From Muscardinus avellanarius (Eukaryota; Chordata; Mammalia; Rodentia; Gliridae): a DNA stretch of 64,000 nt. Position 1 is the stretch's first letter; every line of letters begins with the position of its first letter. Shown here piece by piece: positions 9,668 to 19,091 of the stretch. A program made the translations under genes and the position numbers. The notes under the pieces are model-generated. The model had not been told where the DNA came from, did no database searches, and was given only the letters and a program-made list of their open reading frames with translations. The stretch is from contig OY726573.1 of assembly GCA_963383645.1 (NCBI GenBank), forward strand, positions 21,790,345 through 21,854,344, in the 5' to 3' direction.

Positions 9668-9861
9668 CACTGAGGATTGAACACAGGGACCTTCTACCTC
9701 CAAGTTATACCTCCAGCCCTATTTTATTTTTTATTTTGAAACAAGGTCTCACTAAGTTGTAGAGGGCCTTTCAAATAGCCGAAGCTGGCTGCAAATCTGT
9801 GATCCTCCTGTCTCTGCCTTCCAAGTACTGGGATTACAAATGTGCACCACAATGCCTGGCT
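9667..9861 (-). mobile_element. B1-dID SINE, full (type A)
   Basis: GCACTGAGGATTGAACAC to CACAATGCCTGGCT, with the TG tract in place of an A tail. Confidence 0.87.
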
Positions 9862-9964
9862 AATCCTTTTTTTCTTTCTCCATCCTTTTTTGCTGCCCAT
9901 AACTACTATTTTATTTCTCCTCCCCCCTACCCCCGTCCCTTGCTCACTTGTGCTCTCTCTTTCT

Positions 9965-10171
9965 TTGTGGCACTGGGGATGGAACCCAGGGGCCTTCTGC
10001 CTCTAGGCTATACACTCAGACCTATTTTATATTTTATATTTTATATGGAAACAGGGTCTCACTAAGTTGCTACACGCTTCATTAAGTTGCTGAGGCTTGT
10101 TGCAAACCTTGATCCTCCTGTCTTGGCCTCCCTACTACTGGGGTTACAAGTATACACCACCACACCTGGCT
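9965..10171 (-). mobile_element. B1-dID SINE, full (type B-like)
   Basis: Linker ATTTTATATTTTATAT and GGAAACAGGGTCTC. The left half ends CACCACACCTGGCT. Confidence 0.88.
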
Positions 10172-10248
10172 CTTATTTCTTTCTTAACTCATTTACTGTA
10201 TTTTACTATCACTTTACTGGAACAACTTTATCCTGTTTGGGCTAAGTA

Positions 10249-10467
10249 ATTTTTTTTTAAATTTTTTTGTGGTACTGTGAATAGAGCCCGAGGACATTCT
10301 ACCTCCCAGCTACACTCTCAGCCTTATTTTATTCTTTATTTTGAAACAGGGTCTCTTTAAGATGCAGAGAGTCTCACTAAGTAACTGAGACTGGCCACGA
10401 ACCTGTGTTCCTCCTACTTCAGCCCCCCAAATATTGGGATTACAGGCCTGAACCACTACACCTGGCT
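10249..10467 (-). mobile_element. B1-dID SINE, full (diverged)
   Basis: GTGGTACTGTGAATAGAGCC to CACTACACCTGGCT. Several substitutions point to an older copy. Confidence 0.82.
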
Positions 10468-10498
10468 AAAATAATTTTTTTTAAAAAAGATTTAACAT

Positions 10499-10614
10499 GC
10501 TCGGCATGGTGGTACATGCCTATAATCCCAGTACCTGGGAGGCTGAGACAGAAGGATCACAGGTACAAGGCTATCTTCAGCAATTTAGTGAGACCCGGTT
10601 TTGAAATAAAAATT
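10499..10614 (+). mobile_element. B1-dID SINE, left half, split by a minus-strand SINE
   Basis: GGCATGGTGGTACATGCC to GTTTTGAAATAAAAA. The linker-like text AAATAAAAATTTT recurs after the inserted copy, near 10844. Confidence 0.78.
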
Positions 10615-10633
10615 TTATTTTTTAAATTTTTAT

Positions 10634-10842
10634 TTTTTTGTGGTACTAGAGGTGGAACCCAGGGGCTTTTCTACCTCTGGGCCATACTCCCAGCCCTATT
10701 TTATATTTTATTTGGAAACAAGGTCTCACTAAGTTGCTGAGAGCCTCACTCATTAGCTGAGGCTGGCTTCAAACCTGTGTGATCCTCCTGTCTCAGCCTC
10801 CCAAGTGCTGGGATTACAAGCATGTACCACCTCACCCTGCTC
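10634..10842 (-). mobile_element. B1-dID SINE, full (type B), inserted in the linker of a + strand copy
   Basis: GTGGTACTAGAGGTGGAACC to CCACCTCACCCTGCTC. Flanked by near-copies of AAATAAAAATTTT. Confidence 0.88.
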
Positions 10843-11065
10843 AAAATAAAAATTTTTTAAAAATTTAACATTTTGGTTTTGTTTAGAATACTGAAAAAGA
10901 TAAGAAAGTAAGAAAACACCTATAAACCAACTTCCTGGCAATGACATTCTTCCTAAATTATGTGTTCAAAGGTTTTTCACATAGTTGAAAAATGCTAAAA
11001 ATGAAATATTTGGTTGTATTATATTCACTTATCATAAATATTTAGAGATATGAAATTATTTGTAA

Positions 11066-11283
11066 TCCAGGCATGATGGCACATGCTTGTAATGTTAGCA
11101 TTTGGGAGGCTGAGACAGGAGGATTCGGGTTCATGGACAGCCTCAGCTACTCAGTGAGGTTCTTTGCAACTCAGTGAGACCCTGTTTCCAAAATAAAGAA
11201 TAAAAAATAGGGCTGGGAGTGTTGCTCGGAGATAGAATGCCCCTGGGTTCCATCCCCAGTATCGAAAAAGAAAAAGAAAAAAA
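11066..11283 (+). mobile_element. B1-dID SINE, full (type A)
   Basis: TSD AAATTATTTGTAA before 11066 and again after the A-rich tail at about 11282. Confidence 0.92.
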
Positions 11284-11429
11284 ATTATTTGTAAACATTT
11301 TAATGTAATTTAATTTGTAAACTTAATATTTGTTTAATTATTTGCAAACATTTAATATTCAATATTTAATTTGTAAAGTTAATTTAGTATTTAATTTGTA
11401 CACATTTAATATTTGTTGAAAATGTAAAC
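11284..11429. repeat. AT-rich tract with irregular TTTAATATT and TTTGTAAAC repeats
   Basis: The words ATTTGTAAAC, TTTAATATT and TTAATTTGTA recur four or more times. It looks like a decayed AT-rich tandem repeat seeded by the flanking TSD. Confidence 0.6.
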
Positions 11430-11634
11430 ATTTTTTCTTCTTATTTTTTTGCAGTATGGGGATTGAATCCAGGGACATTCTCCCTCTGAACTATATCCCA
11501 GCCCTAATTTTTATTCTTTATTATTTTGAAACAGGCAGAGTCTCACTAAGTAGCTGAGACTGGCCTCAAACCTGTGATCTTTCTGTCTCAGCCTCCCAAG
11601 TACTGGGATTACAGGCGTGGCCCACTACACCCAG
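11430..11634 (-). mobile_element. B1-dID SINE, full (type A)
   Basis: GCAGTATGGGGATTGAATCC to CACTACACCCAGTT. TGTAAAC occurs on both flanks. Confidence 0.85.
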
Positions 11635-11644
11635 TTTCAACTGT

Positions 11645-11648
<4 letters not shown>

Positions 11649-11675
<27 letters not shown>

Positions 11676-11873
11676 GCAGTACTGGGGATTGAACCCAGGG
11701 GCATAGTACCTCTGAGCTACACCCCCAGCCCTATATTTTAGTCTTTATTTCGAAACAGGGTCTCACTAAGTTGCAGGGGGCCTCACTAAGTAACAGAGGT
11801 GGGCCGCAAACCTCGATCCTCCTGTCTCAGCCTCCCAAGCGCGGGGATTACAAGCGTGCGCCACTATGTCCGG
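11649..11873 (-). mobile_element. B1-dID SINE, full
   Basis: A T run of about 27, GCAGTACTGGGGATTGAACC, and a B-like GCGGGGATTACAAGCGTG end. The long pure tail implies youth. Confidence 0.92.
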
Positions 11874-11904
11874 CTATTTCTGATTTTTTCAATTAATTTT
11901 TTTT

Positions 11905-12132
11905 GTGTGTGTATGTGTTTATGTGTGTGTGGTACTGGGGATTGAACCCAGGGGCATTCTACCTCCAAGCTACACCCCAGCCTGATTTTTTATTCTTTAC
12001 TTTTGAAACAAAGAAGGTCTCACTAAGTTGCAGAGTGCCTCACTAAGTAGCTGAGGCTGGCCACAAACCTGGATCCTCCTGTCTCAGCCTCACAAGTACT
12101 GGGATTACAAGCATGCGCCATCATACCCATCT
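11905..12132 (-). mobile_element. B1-dID SINE, full (type A)
   Basis: GT-rich tail, GGTACTGGGGATTGAACCC, left half ending CATACCCATCTC. Confidence 0.88.
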
Positions 12133-12269
12133 CCTATTTTATTTTTTATTTGGAAACAGGGTTTTACAAAGCTGCTGAAAGTCTTGCTAATTTGCTGAGG
12201 CTGGCTTCGAAACTGAAAACCTTGTAATCCCAAAAACTGGGATTACAGATGTGTGTCACCATGCCTGGC
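12133..12269 (-). mobile_element. B1-dID SINE, left half only (diverged)
   Basis: GGAAACAGGGTTTTACAAAG to CACCATGCCTGGCT. The right half is probably the portion displaced by the upstream copy. Confidence 0.65.
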
Positions 12270-12313
12270 TATCTTTTTATTTTGATACAGGGTCTTGCTA
12301 AATTGCTGAGGCT

Positions 12314-12751
12314 TGACCCGTGTGTGGGTGCATACCCTTGTAATCCCAGCATTCTGTAATCCCAGGAGGCTGAGACAGGAGGAACGTAGTTGGCAGACAG
12401 CCTCAGCTACTTAGGCCCTCTGCAACTTAATGAGACCCTGTTTCAAAATAAAGAATAATAAGCCGGGCATGGTGGCGCACACTTGTAATCCCCGCGCTTG
12501 GAAGGCTAAGACAGGAGGATCGCACAGGTTCAAAGCCAGCCTCAGCTACTTGGTGAGGCTCTTAGCAACTTAGTGAGACCCTGTTTCCAAATAAAATATA
12601 AAATAGGTCTGGGAGTATAGCCCAGAGGTAGAAAGCCTCTGGATTCCACCCCCATTACCACCAATAAATAAATAAGTAAAAATACAAAATAGGACTGGGG
12701 ATGCTACTAGGAGATAAAATGCCTGGTTCCATCCCTAGTACTGCAAAAATA
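12314..12751 (+). mobile_element. Middle SINE of a three-level nest (type A)
   Basis: Left half at 12314-12461, right half at 12681-12751. It is opened in its linker by the innermost type B copy and sits inside a minus-strand copy. Confidence 0.87.
12462..12680 (+). mobile_element. Innermost SINE of the nest (type B)
   Basis: Complete GCCGGGCATGGTGG to CCATTACCACC plus an (AAAT)n tail, inserted after AAAGAATAATA of the middle copy. Confidence 0.92.
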
Positions 12752-12977
12752 ATTGCTGAGGCTGGCTTCAAATCTGTGATCTGCCTGTCTCAGCCTCCCA
12801 AGTACTGGGATTACAGTTATATGCCATCACACCTAGATATTTCTGAGTTTTTACCCCTAGGTTTCTAGTATTAAAAATATTGCTACAATTAACATTTGTA
12901 TACATAAAACCTGTTTACATTTACTATTACTTTGTTAGAATATATTTTTAGAAGCTCAGTTGTTGCCTTAAAGGATT

Positions 12978-13124
12978 TGAAGTTTTTTTGTTTTTGTGGA
13001 ACTGAGGATTGTACCAGGGACACTCTACCACTGAGCTCTACACCCTTTTTATTTAGCTTTTGAGACACAGTCTCTGTAACTGGCCCTAGAACTGAGACCC
13101 ACCTGTCTCAGCCTCCAGAGAACT
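12978..13124 (-). mobile_element. Old B1-dID SINE, contracted
   Basis: Ancestral-like ID half with CTCTACCACTGAGCTC and a much shortened left half (CCTGTCTCAGCCTCCAGAG). Confidence 0.7.
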
Positions 13125-13227
13125 AGGTGAGGTCTGAAGCCTTCAGGTACTTTTGGTGTGGGTGCCAGCACCTATGCATGCCCAAAGGCCACTTTGAACA
13201 TTGAGCACTTAAAATTTTTGTACTCCT

Positions 13228-13572
13228 GCCAGGCTTGGTGGTGCACGCTTGTAATCCCAGCATTGGGGAGGCTGAGACTGGAAGATCGTGGTTCGCAGAC
13301 AGCCTCAGCTGTCTTAGTGAGGCCCTCTGCAACTTAATGAGACCCTGTTTCAAAATAAATATTCAAGCCGGGCGTGGTGGCGCACGCTTGTAATCCCCAC
13401 GCTTGGGAGGCCAAGACAGGAGGATCACACAGGTTCAAAGCCAGCCTCGGCTGCTTAGTGAGGCTCTCAGCAACTTAGTGAGACCCTGTTTCCAAATAAA
13501 ATATAAAAAAGGTCTGGGTGTATAGCCCGGAGGTAGAAAGCCTCTGGGTTTCACCCCCAGTACCACCAAAAA

Positions 13573-13611
<39 letters not shown>

Positions 13612-13700
13612 ATATAAAAATAAAGAATAAGAGATAGGACTGGGGCTGTGGCTCGGAGGTAGAATGCCCCAGTACAACAACAACAACAAAAAAAAAAAAA
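13228..13700 (+). mobile_element. B1-dID SINE host split by another SINE (type A)
   Basis: Left half at 13228-13366, right half at 13617-13700 (AATAGG-like junction, then GGACTGGGGCTGTGGCTC). Confidence 0.87.
13367..13614 (+). mobile_element. B1-dID SINE, full (type B), nested
   Basis: GCCGGGCGTGGTGGCGCACG to CCCAGTACCACC with an (AAAT)n tail at 13566-13614, in the linker of the 13228 copy. Confidence 0.94.
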
Positions 13701-13702
13701 AA

Positions 13703-13703
13703 A

Positions 13704-13751
<48 letters not shown>

Positions 13752-13753
13752 AA
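13703..13753. repeat. (AAAG)n microsatellite
   Basis: About 12 GAAA units grown from the A tail of the 13228-13700 SINE. Confidence 0.95.
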
Positions 13754-13762
13754 TTGTACTGT

Positions 13763-14146
13763 TCACTGGGCACAGTGGTCCATGCTGATAATTTCAGTAG
13801 TTGGGAGCTTGAGACATCAGGTTTGAAGACATTCTCAGCAACTTAGTAAGATTCTGAACAACTTAGGGAGACCCTGTTTTAAAATTTAAAATTAAGCTGG
13901 GCGTGGTGGCGTACGCCTGTAATCCCCACGCTTGGGAGGCTGAGACAGGAGGATCGCGCAGGTTTGAAGCCAGCCTGAGCTGGCTTAAGAGACCCTGTTT
14001 CCAAATAAAATATAAAATAAGTCTGGGAGTGTAGCCCAGAGGTAGAAGGCCCCTGGATTCCATCCCCAGTACCACCAAAAAAAAAAAAAAAAAATTAAAT
14101 GCAAAGCTCTGGGAGTATAGCTCAGAGGTAGAGTGCCTCTTGTAAT
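13763..14146 (+). mobile_element. Old B1-dID SINE host split by a type C copy
   Basis: Left half at 13763-13895 (GGGCACAGTGGTCCATGC), right half at 14103-14146 (CTCTGGGAGTATAGCTCAG). Confidence 0.8.
13896..14092 (+). mobile_element. B1-dID SINE, short-left form (type C left, B right), nested
   Basis: GAAGCCAGCC, then GAGCTGGCTTAAGAGACC shows the type C deletion, but the right half keeps the type B form (GAAGGCCCCTGGATTCC). It may be a transitional form. Confidence 0.9.
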
Positions 14147-14150
14147 TTAT

Positions 14151-14267
14151 TTTATTTTATTTTTTTGGTACTGGGTATTGAACACAGAGGCATTCTCCCT
14201 CCAAGTTATACCTTCAGCCCGATTTTTTTTCTTTTCTTTCTTTTTTCTTTTTCTTTTTCTTTTCTTT

Positions 14268-14321
<54 letters not shown>

Positions 14322-14607
14322 TACTGGGGGTGGAGCCCAGGGGCATTCTACCTCCAAGTTACACCTCCAGCCCTATTTCTTTTATTCTTTATTTTGAAAC
14401 AGGGTCTCACTGAGTTGCAAAGGGCCTCACTAAGTAGCAGAGGCTGGTGGTGAACCACAATCCTCCTGTCTTAGCCTCCCAAATACTAGTATTACAAGCG
14501 TCTACCACCATGCCCGGCTTCAGTTTTATTTCTTATTTGGAAATAGGTTCTCACTAAGTTGCGGAGGCCCTCACTAAATTGTTGAGGCTGGCTTCAAACC
14601 TTCCATG
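14151..14607 (-). mobile_element. B1-dID SINE host split by another SINE
   Basis: Right half at 14151-14230, left half at 14520-14607 (GGAAATAGGTTCTCAC to GGCTTCAAACC). Confidence 0.78.
14231..14519 (-). mobile_element. B1-dID SINE, full (type A), nested, with T/CT tail and (GT)n
   Basis: Pyrimidine-rich tail at 14231-14289, GT tract at 14290-14314, then ACTGGGGGTGGAGCCC to CATGCCCGGCTT. Confidence 0.85.
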
Positions 14608-14610
14608 CTA

Positions 14611-14812
14611 TTTATTTTTACGATACTGGGGATGGAATCCAGGGGCATTCTACCTCCGAGATACACTCCCAGTCATATTTTTATTCTGTATTTTGAAACC
14701 AGGTCTCACTGAGTTGCAGAGGGGCAGAGGGCCTCACTGAGTAGCTGAGGTTGTCTGCGAACCACGATCCTCCTGTTTCAGTCTTAAGTGTGCATCACCA
14801 TGACGAGCTCAC
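14611..14812 (-). mobile_element. B1-dID SINE, full (type A)
   Basis: GATACTGGGGATGGAATCC to CATGACGAGCTC, with a small internal duplication of GCAGAGGG. Confidence 0.85.
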
Positions 14813-14813
14813 T

Positions 14814-14946
14814 GTTTTTTTTGTTTTTTGTTTTTTTGGTGGTACTGGGGATGGAATAAAGAAATAAAGAATTAAAAAATAGGGGTAGGGGTATAGCTTG
14901 GAGATAGAATGCCCCTGGGTTCAGTCTCCAGTACCACACAAATAGT
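14814..14946. mobile_element. Two facing SINE right-half fragments
   Basis: A minus-strand start (GGTGGTACTGGGGATGGAA, to 14856) meets a + strand right half (GGGGTATAGCTTGGAG, 14870-14946). It looks like an inverted fusion with both left halves lost. Confidence 0.6.
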
Positions 14947-14962
14947 GTGTGTGTGTTATTTA

Positions 14963-14964
<2 letters not shown>

Positions 14965-15004
<40 letters not shown>
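14965..15004. repeat. (GT)20 microsatellite
   Basis: A pure GT tract at the tail side of the following minus-strand SINE. Confidence 0.95.
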
Positions 15005-15008
<4 letters not shown>

Positions 15009-15202
15009 CTGGGTGGAACTCAGGGGCTTTTCTACCTCCAGGCTATACTCCCAGACCTATTTTATACTTTATTTGGAAACAGGGTCTCACTAAATTCCTG
15101 AGAGCCTCACTAAGTAGCCAAGGCTGGCTTCGAACCTGTGTGATCCTCCTGTCTTAGCCTCCCAAGGGCTGGGATTACAAGCATGCGCCTCCATGCCTGG
15201 CT
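15005..15202 (-). mobile_element. B1-dID SINE, full (type B)
   Basis: ACTCTGGGTGGAACTCAGG to CTCCATGCCTGGCT. Confidence 0.9.
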
Positions 15203-15245
15203 CAAAAATAAATATATTTTTAAAAAATGAAGTATTTGAGCTGAG

Positions 15246-15475
15246 GCCAGGTGTGGTGGTGTATGCTTGTAATCCCAGCATTTGGGTTGCTGAGACAGGA
15301 GAATTGCTTTTTGCAGCCAGCTTCAGGTACTTAGTGAAGCCCTTTGCAACTCAGTGAGACCCGGTTTCAAAGTAAAAAACAAAATAAAGAGTAAAAATTA
15401 GTGCTGGTGGTGTAGCTCTGAGGTAGGATGTCCCTGAATTCCATCCTCAGACGTGCCCAAAAAAAAAAAAAAAAA
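15246..15475 (+). mobile_element. B1-dID SINE, full (type A/D mixture)
   Basis: Long linker with extra AAAACAAAATAAAGAG. The end CCTCAGACGTGCCC is type D-like. TSD ATTTGAG on both sides. Confidence 0.85.
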
Positions 15476-15485
15476 ATTTGAGGTG

Positions 15486-15645
15486 GGACAGTAGTTCATG
15501 CCTGTAATTTCATTGTACTGGAGGCTGAGGCAAGATTTCAGAGTCAAGTTGAGTCTGGGCAACTTAGCAGCCCCTGCTGTCTGGAAACAAAAAATAAAAG
15601 TGCTGGTAACTCAGTGGTAGAGCAGCCCTAGGTCAGTCCCAGTAC
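15486..15645 (+). mobile_element. Old B1-dID SINE
   Basis: Diverged left half (CATGCCTGTAATTTCATTG) and short ID half (AACTCAGTGGTAGAGCAG). Confidence 0.7.
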
Positions 15646-16071
15646 AGAGAGAAAGAAGGAGGGAAGGAAGAAGGGAATAGTGAAAGTTAGATTTCTAACT
15701 GAATCATTTACTTGCTGCTTCATGCAGATTAATCACTTTTAACCTGGTTCTATCTATATCTAGTACTTTGTGTATAGAAGATTTAATAAATGCTTATTGA
15801 ATTAAACCTCCCCCATGGAGGTTTGACACTGATTGCCAGTATTTTTCTCTTTCCATTAAGGGAAGATTCTGTTTCCCTTCTTGAAGTCAAATTTTATAAG
15901 CAGCAGCTTTGGTTTTAAGGGTTTATCAATTGTCATGGTTTCCTTTGGCATTGCTAATTGTTTTATCTCTTCTTTCATTCGAGAGGAACTGAGACCCTGA
16001 TAGGACAACTAGAGAATATTCAGCTAGTCTTGAAAATACAATTTTTAGCCTCATAAAATGCTACCTCTTAT
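15646..16071. other. Unique sequence with possible L2 3' end
   Basis: TTAATAAATGCTTATTGAAT near 15781 matches the typical end of an ancient L2 or MIR-type element. The rest shows nothing I can name. Confidence 0.45.
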
Positions 16072-16072
16072 G

Positions 16073-16266
16073 CCAGGCATGGTGGCGCACGCTTGTAATC
16101 CCCGCGCTTGGGAGGTGGAGACAGGAGGATCGCGCAGGTTCCAAGCCAGCCCCCTGTTTACAAATAAAATAAAAGTATAAAATGGGTCTGGGAGTGTAGC
16201 CTGGAGGTAGAAGGGCTTCCAGGAACCCCAGTACCACCAAAAAATAAATAAGTAAAAGAAAAAAAT
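16073..16266 (+). mobile_element. B1-dID SINE (type C)
   Basis: Right half GAAGGGCTTCCAGGAACC is diagnostic. The left half is shortened further (CCAGCCCCCTGTTTAC). TSD close to AAAATGCTACCTCTT / AAAATGCTAGCTCTT. Confidence 0.92.
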
Positions 16267-16361
16267 GCTAGCTCTTTTCAACTAGAGAATGTATCCATTT
16301 TGTATTTTATCACATCCCTAACTGTGTTCAAGGCTGACTTTAAGATTAAGTACTAATAGTG

Positions 16362-16573
16362 CCAGGCGTGGTGGTGCACACTTGTCATCCAGCATTTGGG
16401 AGGCCAAGACAGGAGAATCCAGGTTCGCAACCAGGCTCAGCTACGTAGTGAGGCCCTCTGCAACTCAGTGAGACCCTGTTTCAAAATAAAGAATAAAAAA
16501 TCAGGCTGGGGGGTGTAGCTTGGAGGTAGAATGGCCCTGGGTTCCATCCCCAGTACTGAAGAAAATAAATAAA
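16362..16573 (+). mobile_element. B1-dID SINE, full (type A)
   Basis: TSD ATTAAGTACT at 16345-16354 and 16574-16583. Confidence 0.93.
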
Positions 16574-16585
16574 ATTAAGTACTCA

Positions 16586-16775
16586 CAGATGGTTGTGGTG
16601 GTTCAAGCTTTTAATCCCAGTACTTGGGAGGCTGAGACAGGAGGATTGCAGGTTTGAGGACAACCTGCAAACTCAGCAAAGTAGTGAGACTCTCATCAAC
16701 CTAGTAAAACCCTGTTTCAAAACAAAAAATAAAAATGGTTGGGGGTGTAGTGAGGAGGAAGATGCCACTGGTTTG
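16586..16775 (+). mobile_element. B1-dID SINE (older), tail replaced by a minus-strand SINE
   Basis: TGTGGTGGTTCAAGC to GAAGATGCCACTGGTTTG. The last part of the right half is cut by the next insertion. Confidence 0.8.
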
Positions 16776-16998
16776 TTTTTTGTTTGTTTGTTTGTTTTTG
16801 TTTTTTCAGTACCAGGGATGGAACCCAGGGGCATAGTACCTCCGAGCTACATCCTAGCCCTAGTCTTTTAGCTTTTTAAATTTCAAAATAGGGTCTCACT
16901 GAGTTGCAAAGGGCCTTGCTAAGTAGCTGAGGCTGTCTGCGAACCGAGATCCTCTGGTCTCAGCCTCCGGAATGCTGGGATTATAAGCACACCTGGCT
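16776..16998 (-). mobile_element. B1-dID SINE, full (type A)
   Basis: GT/T-rich tail, CAGTACCAGGGATGGAACC, left half ending AAGCACACCTGGCTT. Confidence 0.88.
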
Positions 16999-17002
16999 TG
17001 TG

Positions 17003-17007
17003 GCGCG

Positions 17008-17065
<58 letters not shown>

Positions 17066-17073
17066 CACACACT
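17003..17073. repeat. (CG)n(CA)n alternating purine-pyrimidine tract
   Basis: Seven CG units run into about 21 CA units and then CACT/CACA variants. Such tracts can form Z-DNA. The pure CG start is unusual because methylated CpG normally decays. Confidence 0.95.
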
Positions 17074-18397
17074 CGTTAGCGATTTGTTGATAGATTACCA
17101 GGACATGGGAGTATATAAAATAAGTGTAGCCAAATAAACTCACAGTGATATATTTTTTTTAATGTATATCCTAAGTTATGGTGCCTGGTAAAATGTTAAT
17201 GTATTGGAATTGTACTTTAAAATTTCTTTGACCTCTGTGATGATTATGAACCCCTTGGAGATGGTCATGTCATAATAGACTGCTTTGAAAAGTCAGGATT
17301 AAAATTCTCAACCTACATTTTCCCCCAAGTTATGAGGACCCCTCTGTCTTTCTATTCAAAAGCCAGTTTATAAAGAAATTCCTTTTAATTACCTAATACT
17401 CTTTAGCCCAGGATGCTCGCTTCCAAGGGAGATGGACTAACTCTTTCCACTGTAGTGATACCTGCCATCAAATTTAACCTTGCTAGAGGCCTCCTAAAGG
17501 CAGAGATCTCTGTTGGGAAGGGGTGGAAACGCCTTCACACATGTGTGCTATTTCTTTAAAAGAAAGACTAGCGGAAGTGATGCTGTAGGGAACATCTGCA
17601 CTGAGGCTGAGTGGAGAAAGCGAGATGCGCTGCAGCTGGTGTCGGGCCCTGGCAGGCTGAGGCACTGCTGCCTGTTGGGGTTTACTTCTGTCTACATTGA
17701 GACATGGCTCGGGTGGGGGTTGGTGGCCTGCTGCAGCCTCAGTTACCCTGCCCTCCTCTTTCCTCTTCCCTTCCCACCCCCAGCCTCCCCCCCTCATGCT
17801 TTAAAGTCACATTTCCAGGCCAGACGTAGAATTAATCTCTGGGCACTTCACATTGCTGGCAGCTGAAAGCAGGATGTGGGATCTTTTTTTTTTTTTTTTT
17901 TTTTTTTTCTGTCTTTCTCTCTCTCTGCGTCTTGGCTGACTTTTTTACCTCTCGAAGAATTTGGAAGGCCGTGAGATCCCCCCCCCCCCGCAGTACTGTG
18001 GAGTTTTTCAGCACGCTGATCACCCTGCTGCGGCTTCACCCTAATAGACTTCATATGTTGATGCAGTTGACATCAGTATCAAACTATTTTACATGTGATC
18101 TGGTGTATTTCCTGAGGAAATCTGCAAGATATTTATTAAGAACTAATAAAATAAACCTCTCCATGAGTTTTTAGGTAGTTTTCAATTTTTCATGTCTCTC
18201 TCGTTTCCTCTTATCAATGAGTTGCTATTTTCTTTCTACTCTGACCATCGCAAAAGGAAACAAAAATAAATGTTTTAAACTGTTCCTGAAGGGACAGGGA
18301 AAGAATAGTTCTGCCATGATGTATCAGCCAGGGCTGTATTTTTAGTGCAGCAGTGTAGAAACTAAAAATATCCTGTTATAGTGGATCCTTTTTATAG

Positions 18398-18400
<3 letters not shown>
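17074..18400. other. SINE-free block with CT-rich and GC-richer segments
   Basis: No interspersed repeat seen apart from a T run at 17884-17908. 17560-17880 is GC-richer (GCGAGATGCGCTGCAGCTGG, CCCACCCCCAGCC), and TATTTTTAGT / ACTAAAAATA form an inverted repeat at 18337-18370. The ORFs over this stretch overlap on both strands and show no domain. It could be a regulatory block; that is inference. Confidence 0.5.

Positions 18401-18450
<50 letters not shown>
18401..18450. repeat. (TG)25 microsatellite
   Basis: A pure 50-base tract, here not attached to a SINE. Confidence 0.97.
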
Positions 18451-18453
<3 letters not shown>

Positions 18454-18872
18454 ATAATAATGGTGTATGCACAAGTGACTTTTGCATCGGCTGCCACTCT
18501 TCCCATTACAGCTGGACTCCATTAGTCCTTGAAAATTAATGTAATCCTAGTTAAGAAAAAAATTAATTATTCTACCAGAGCTGTGTCTCATCCAAAGCTA
18601 GTGCTAGCTCCCTAGCTGGCAGCCTAGTTTGAAAGACTCCAGGGACCCATGGAGTTGTGGCTTGGGTACCACAGAATCTGCTGCCGTGTTTTTCCTGTTG
18701 AGAGCATCTCAGTTCTTAAGAGTTAGACATGTGGCACACAGAGAGTGACTGCAAATCCTCTGCCTCTGTGAATTACTGTTTGGTCATTCTCAAAAAGTAG
18801 TGTCTACCACAAGTGCAACTCACCTGCCATAGCAGGTTTTCTTATCAGGTGTCTTTAAAAAAGAGGTATTTT
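18451..18872. other. Unique sequence
   Basis: No repeat or exon recognised. Confidence 0.45.
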
Positions 18873-19082
18873 GCCGGGCGTGGTGGCGCACGCTTGTAAT
18901 CCCCGTGCTTGGGAGGCAGAGACAGGAGGATCGCGCAGGTTCGAAGCCAGCCGCGCGCGCTGGCTTAGGAGACCCTGTTTCCAAATAAAAATGTAAAAAA
19001 TAGGTCTGGGAGTGTAGCCCGGAGGTAGAAGGGCTTCCAGGAACCCCAGTACCACCAAAAAAAAAAAAAAAAAAAAAAAAAA
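18873..19082 (+). mobile_element. B1-dID SINE (type C), young
   Basis: B-box GGTTCGAAGCC, then an AAGCCAGC...GCTGGCTT palindrome around a CG-rich loop, right half GGCTTCCAGGAACC, and an A run of about 27. TSD AGGTATTTT at 18864-18872 and 19083-19091. Confidence 0.96.
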
Positions 19083-19091
19083 AGGTATTTT

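Larger units (their letters stand above)
12272..12836 (-). mobile_element. Outer SINE of a three-level nest
   Basis: The left half is split: 12272-12313 and 12752-12836. ATTGCTGAGGCT is duplicated at 12302-12313 and 12752-12763 as the TSD of the inserted + strand copy. Confidence 0.85.

Noticed and set aside
13435..13773. 112-codon minus-strand ORF with FLSFFLSF and YLFIYLFI runs
   Set aside because: Comes from (AAAG)n and (AAAT)n tracts within SINE tails.
14870..14946. tRNA-like boxes in SINE right halves
   Set aside because: The ID-derived halves have A/B-box-like motifs but lack a cloverleaf. They are not tRNA genes.
17483..17866. Overlapping ORFs in a GC-richer block, possible first exon
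   Set aside because: No CpG island of usual size, and both strands are open. More likely unique intronic or regulatory sequence.
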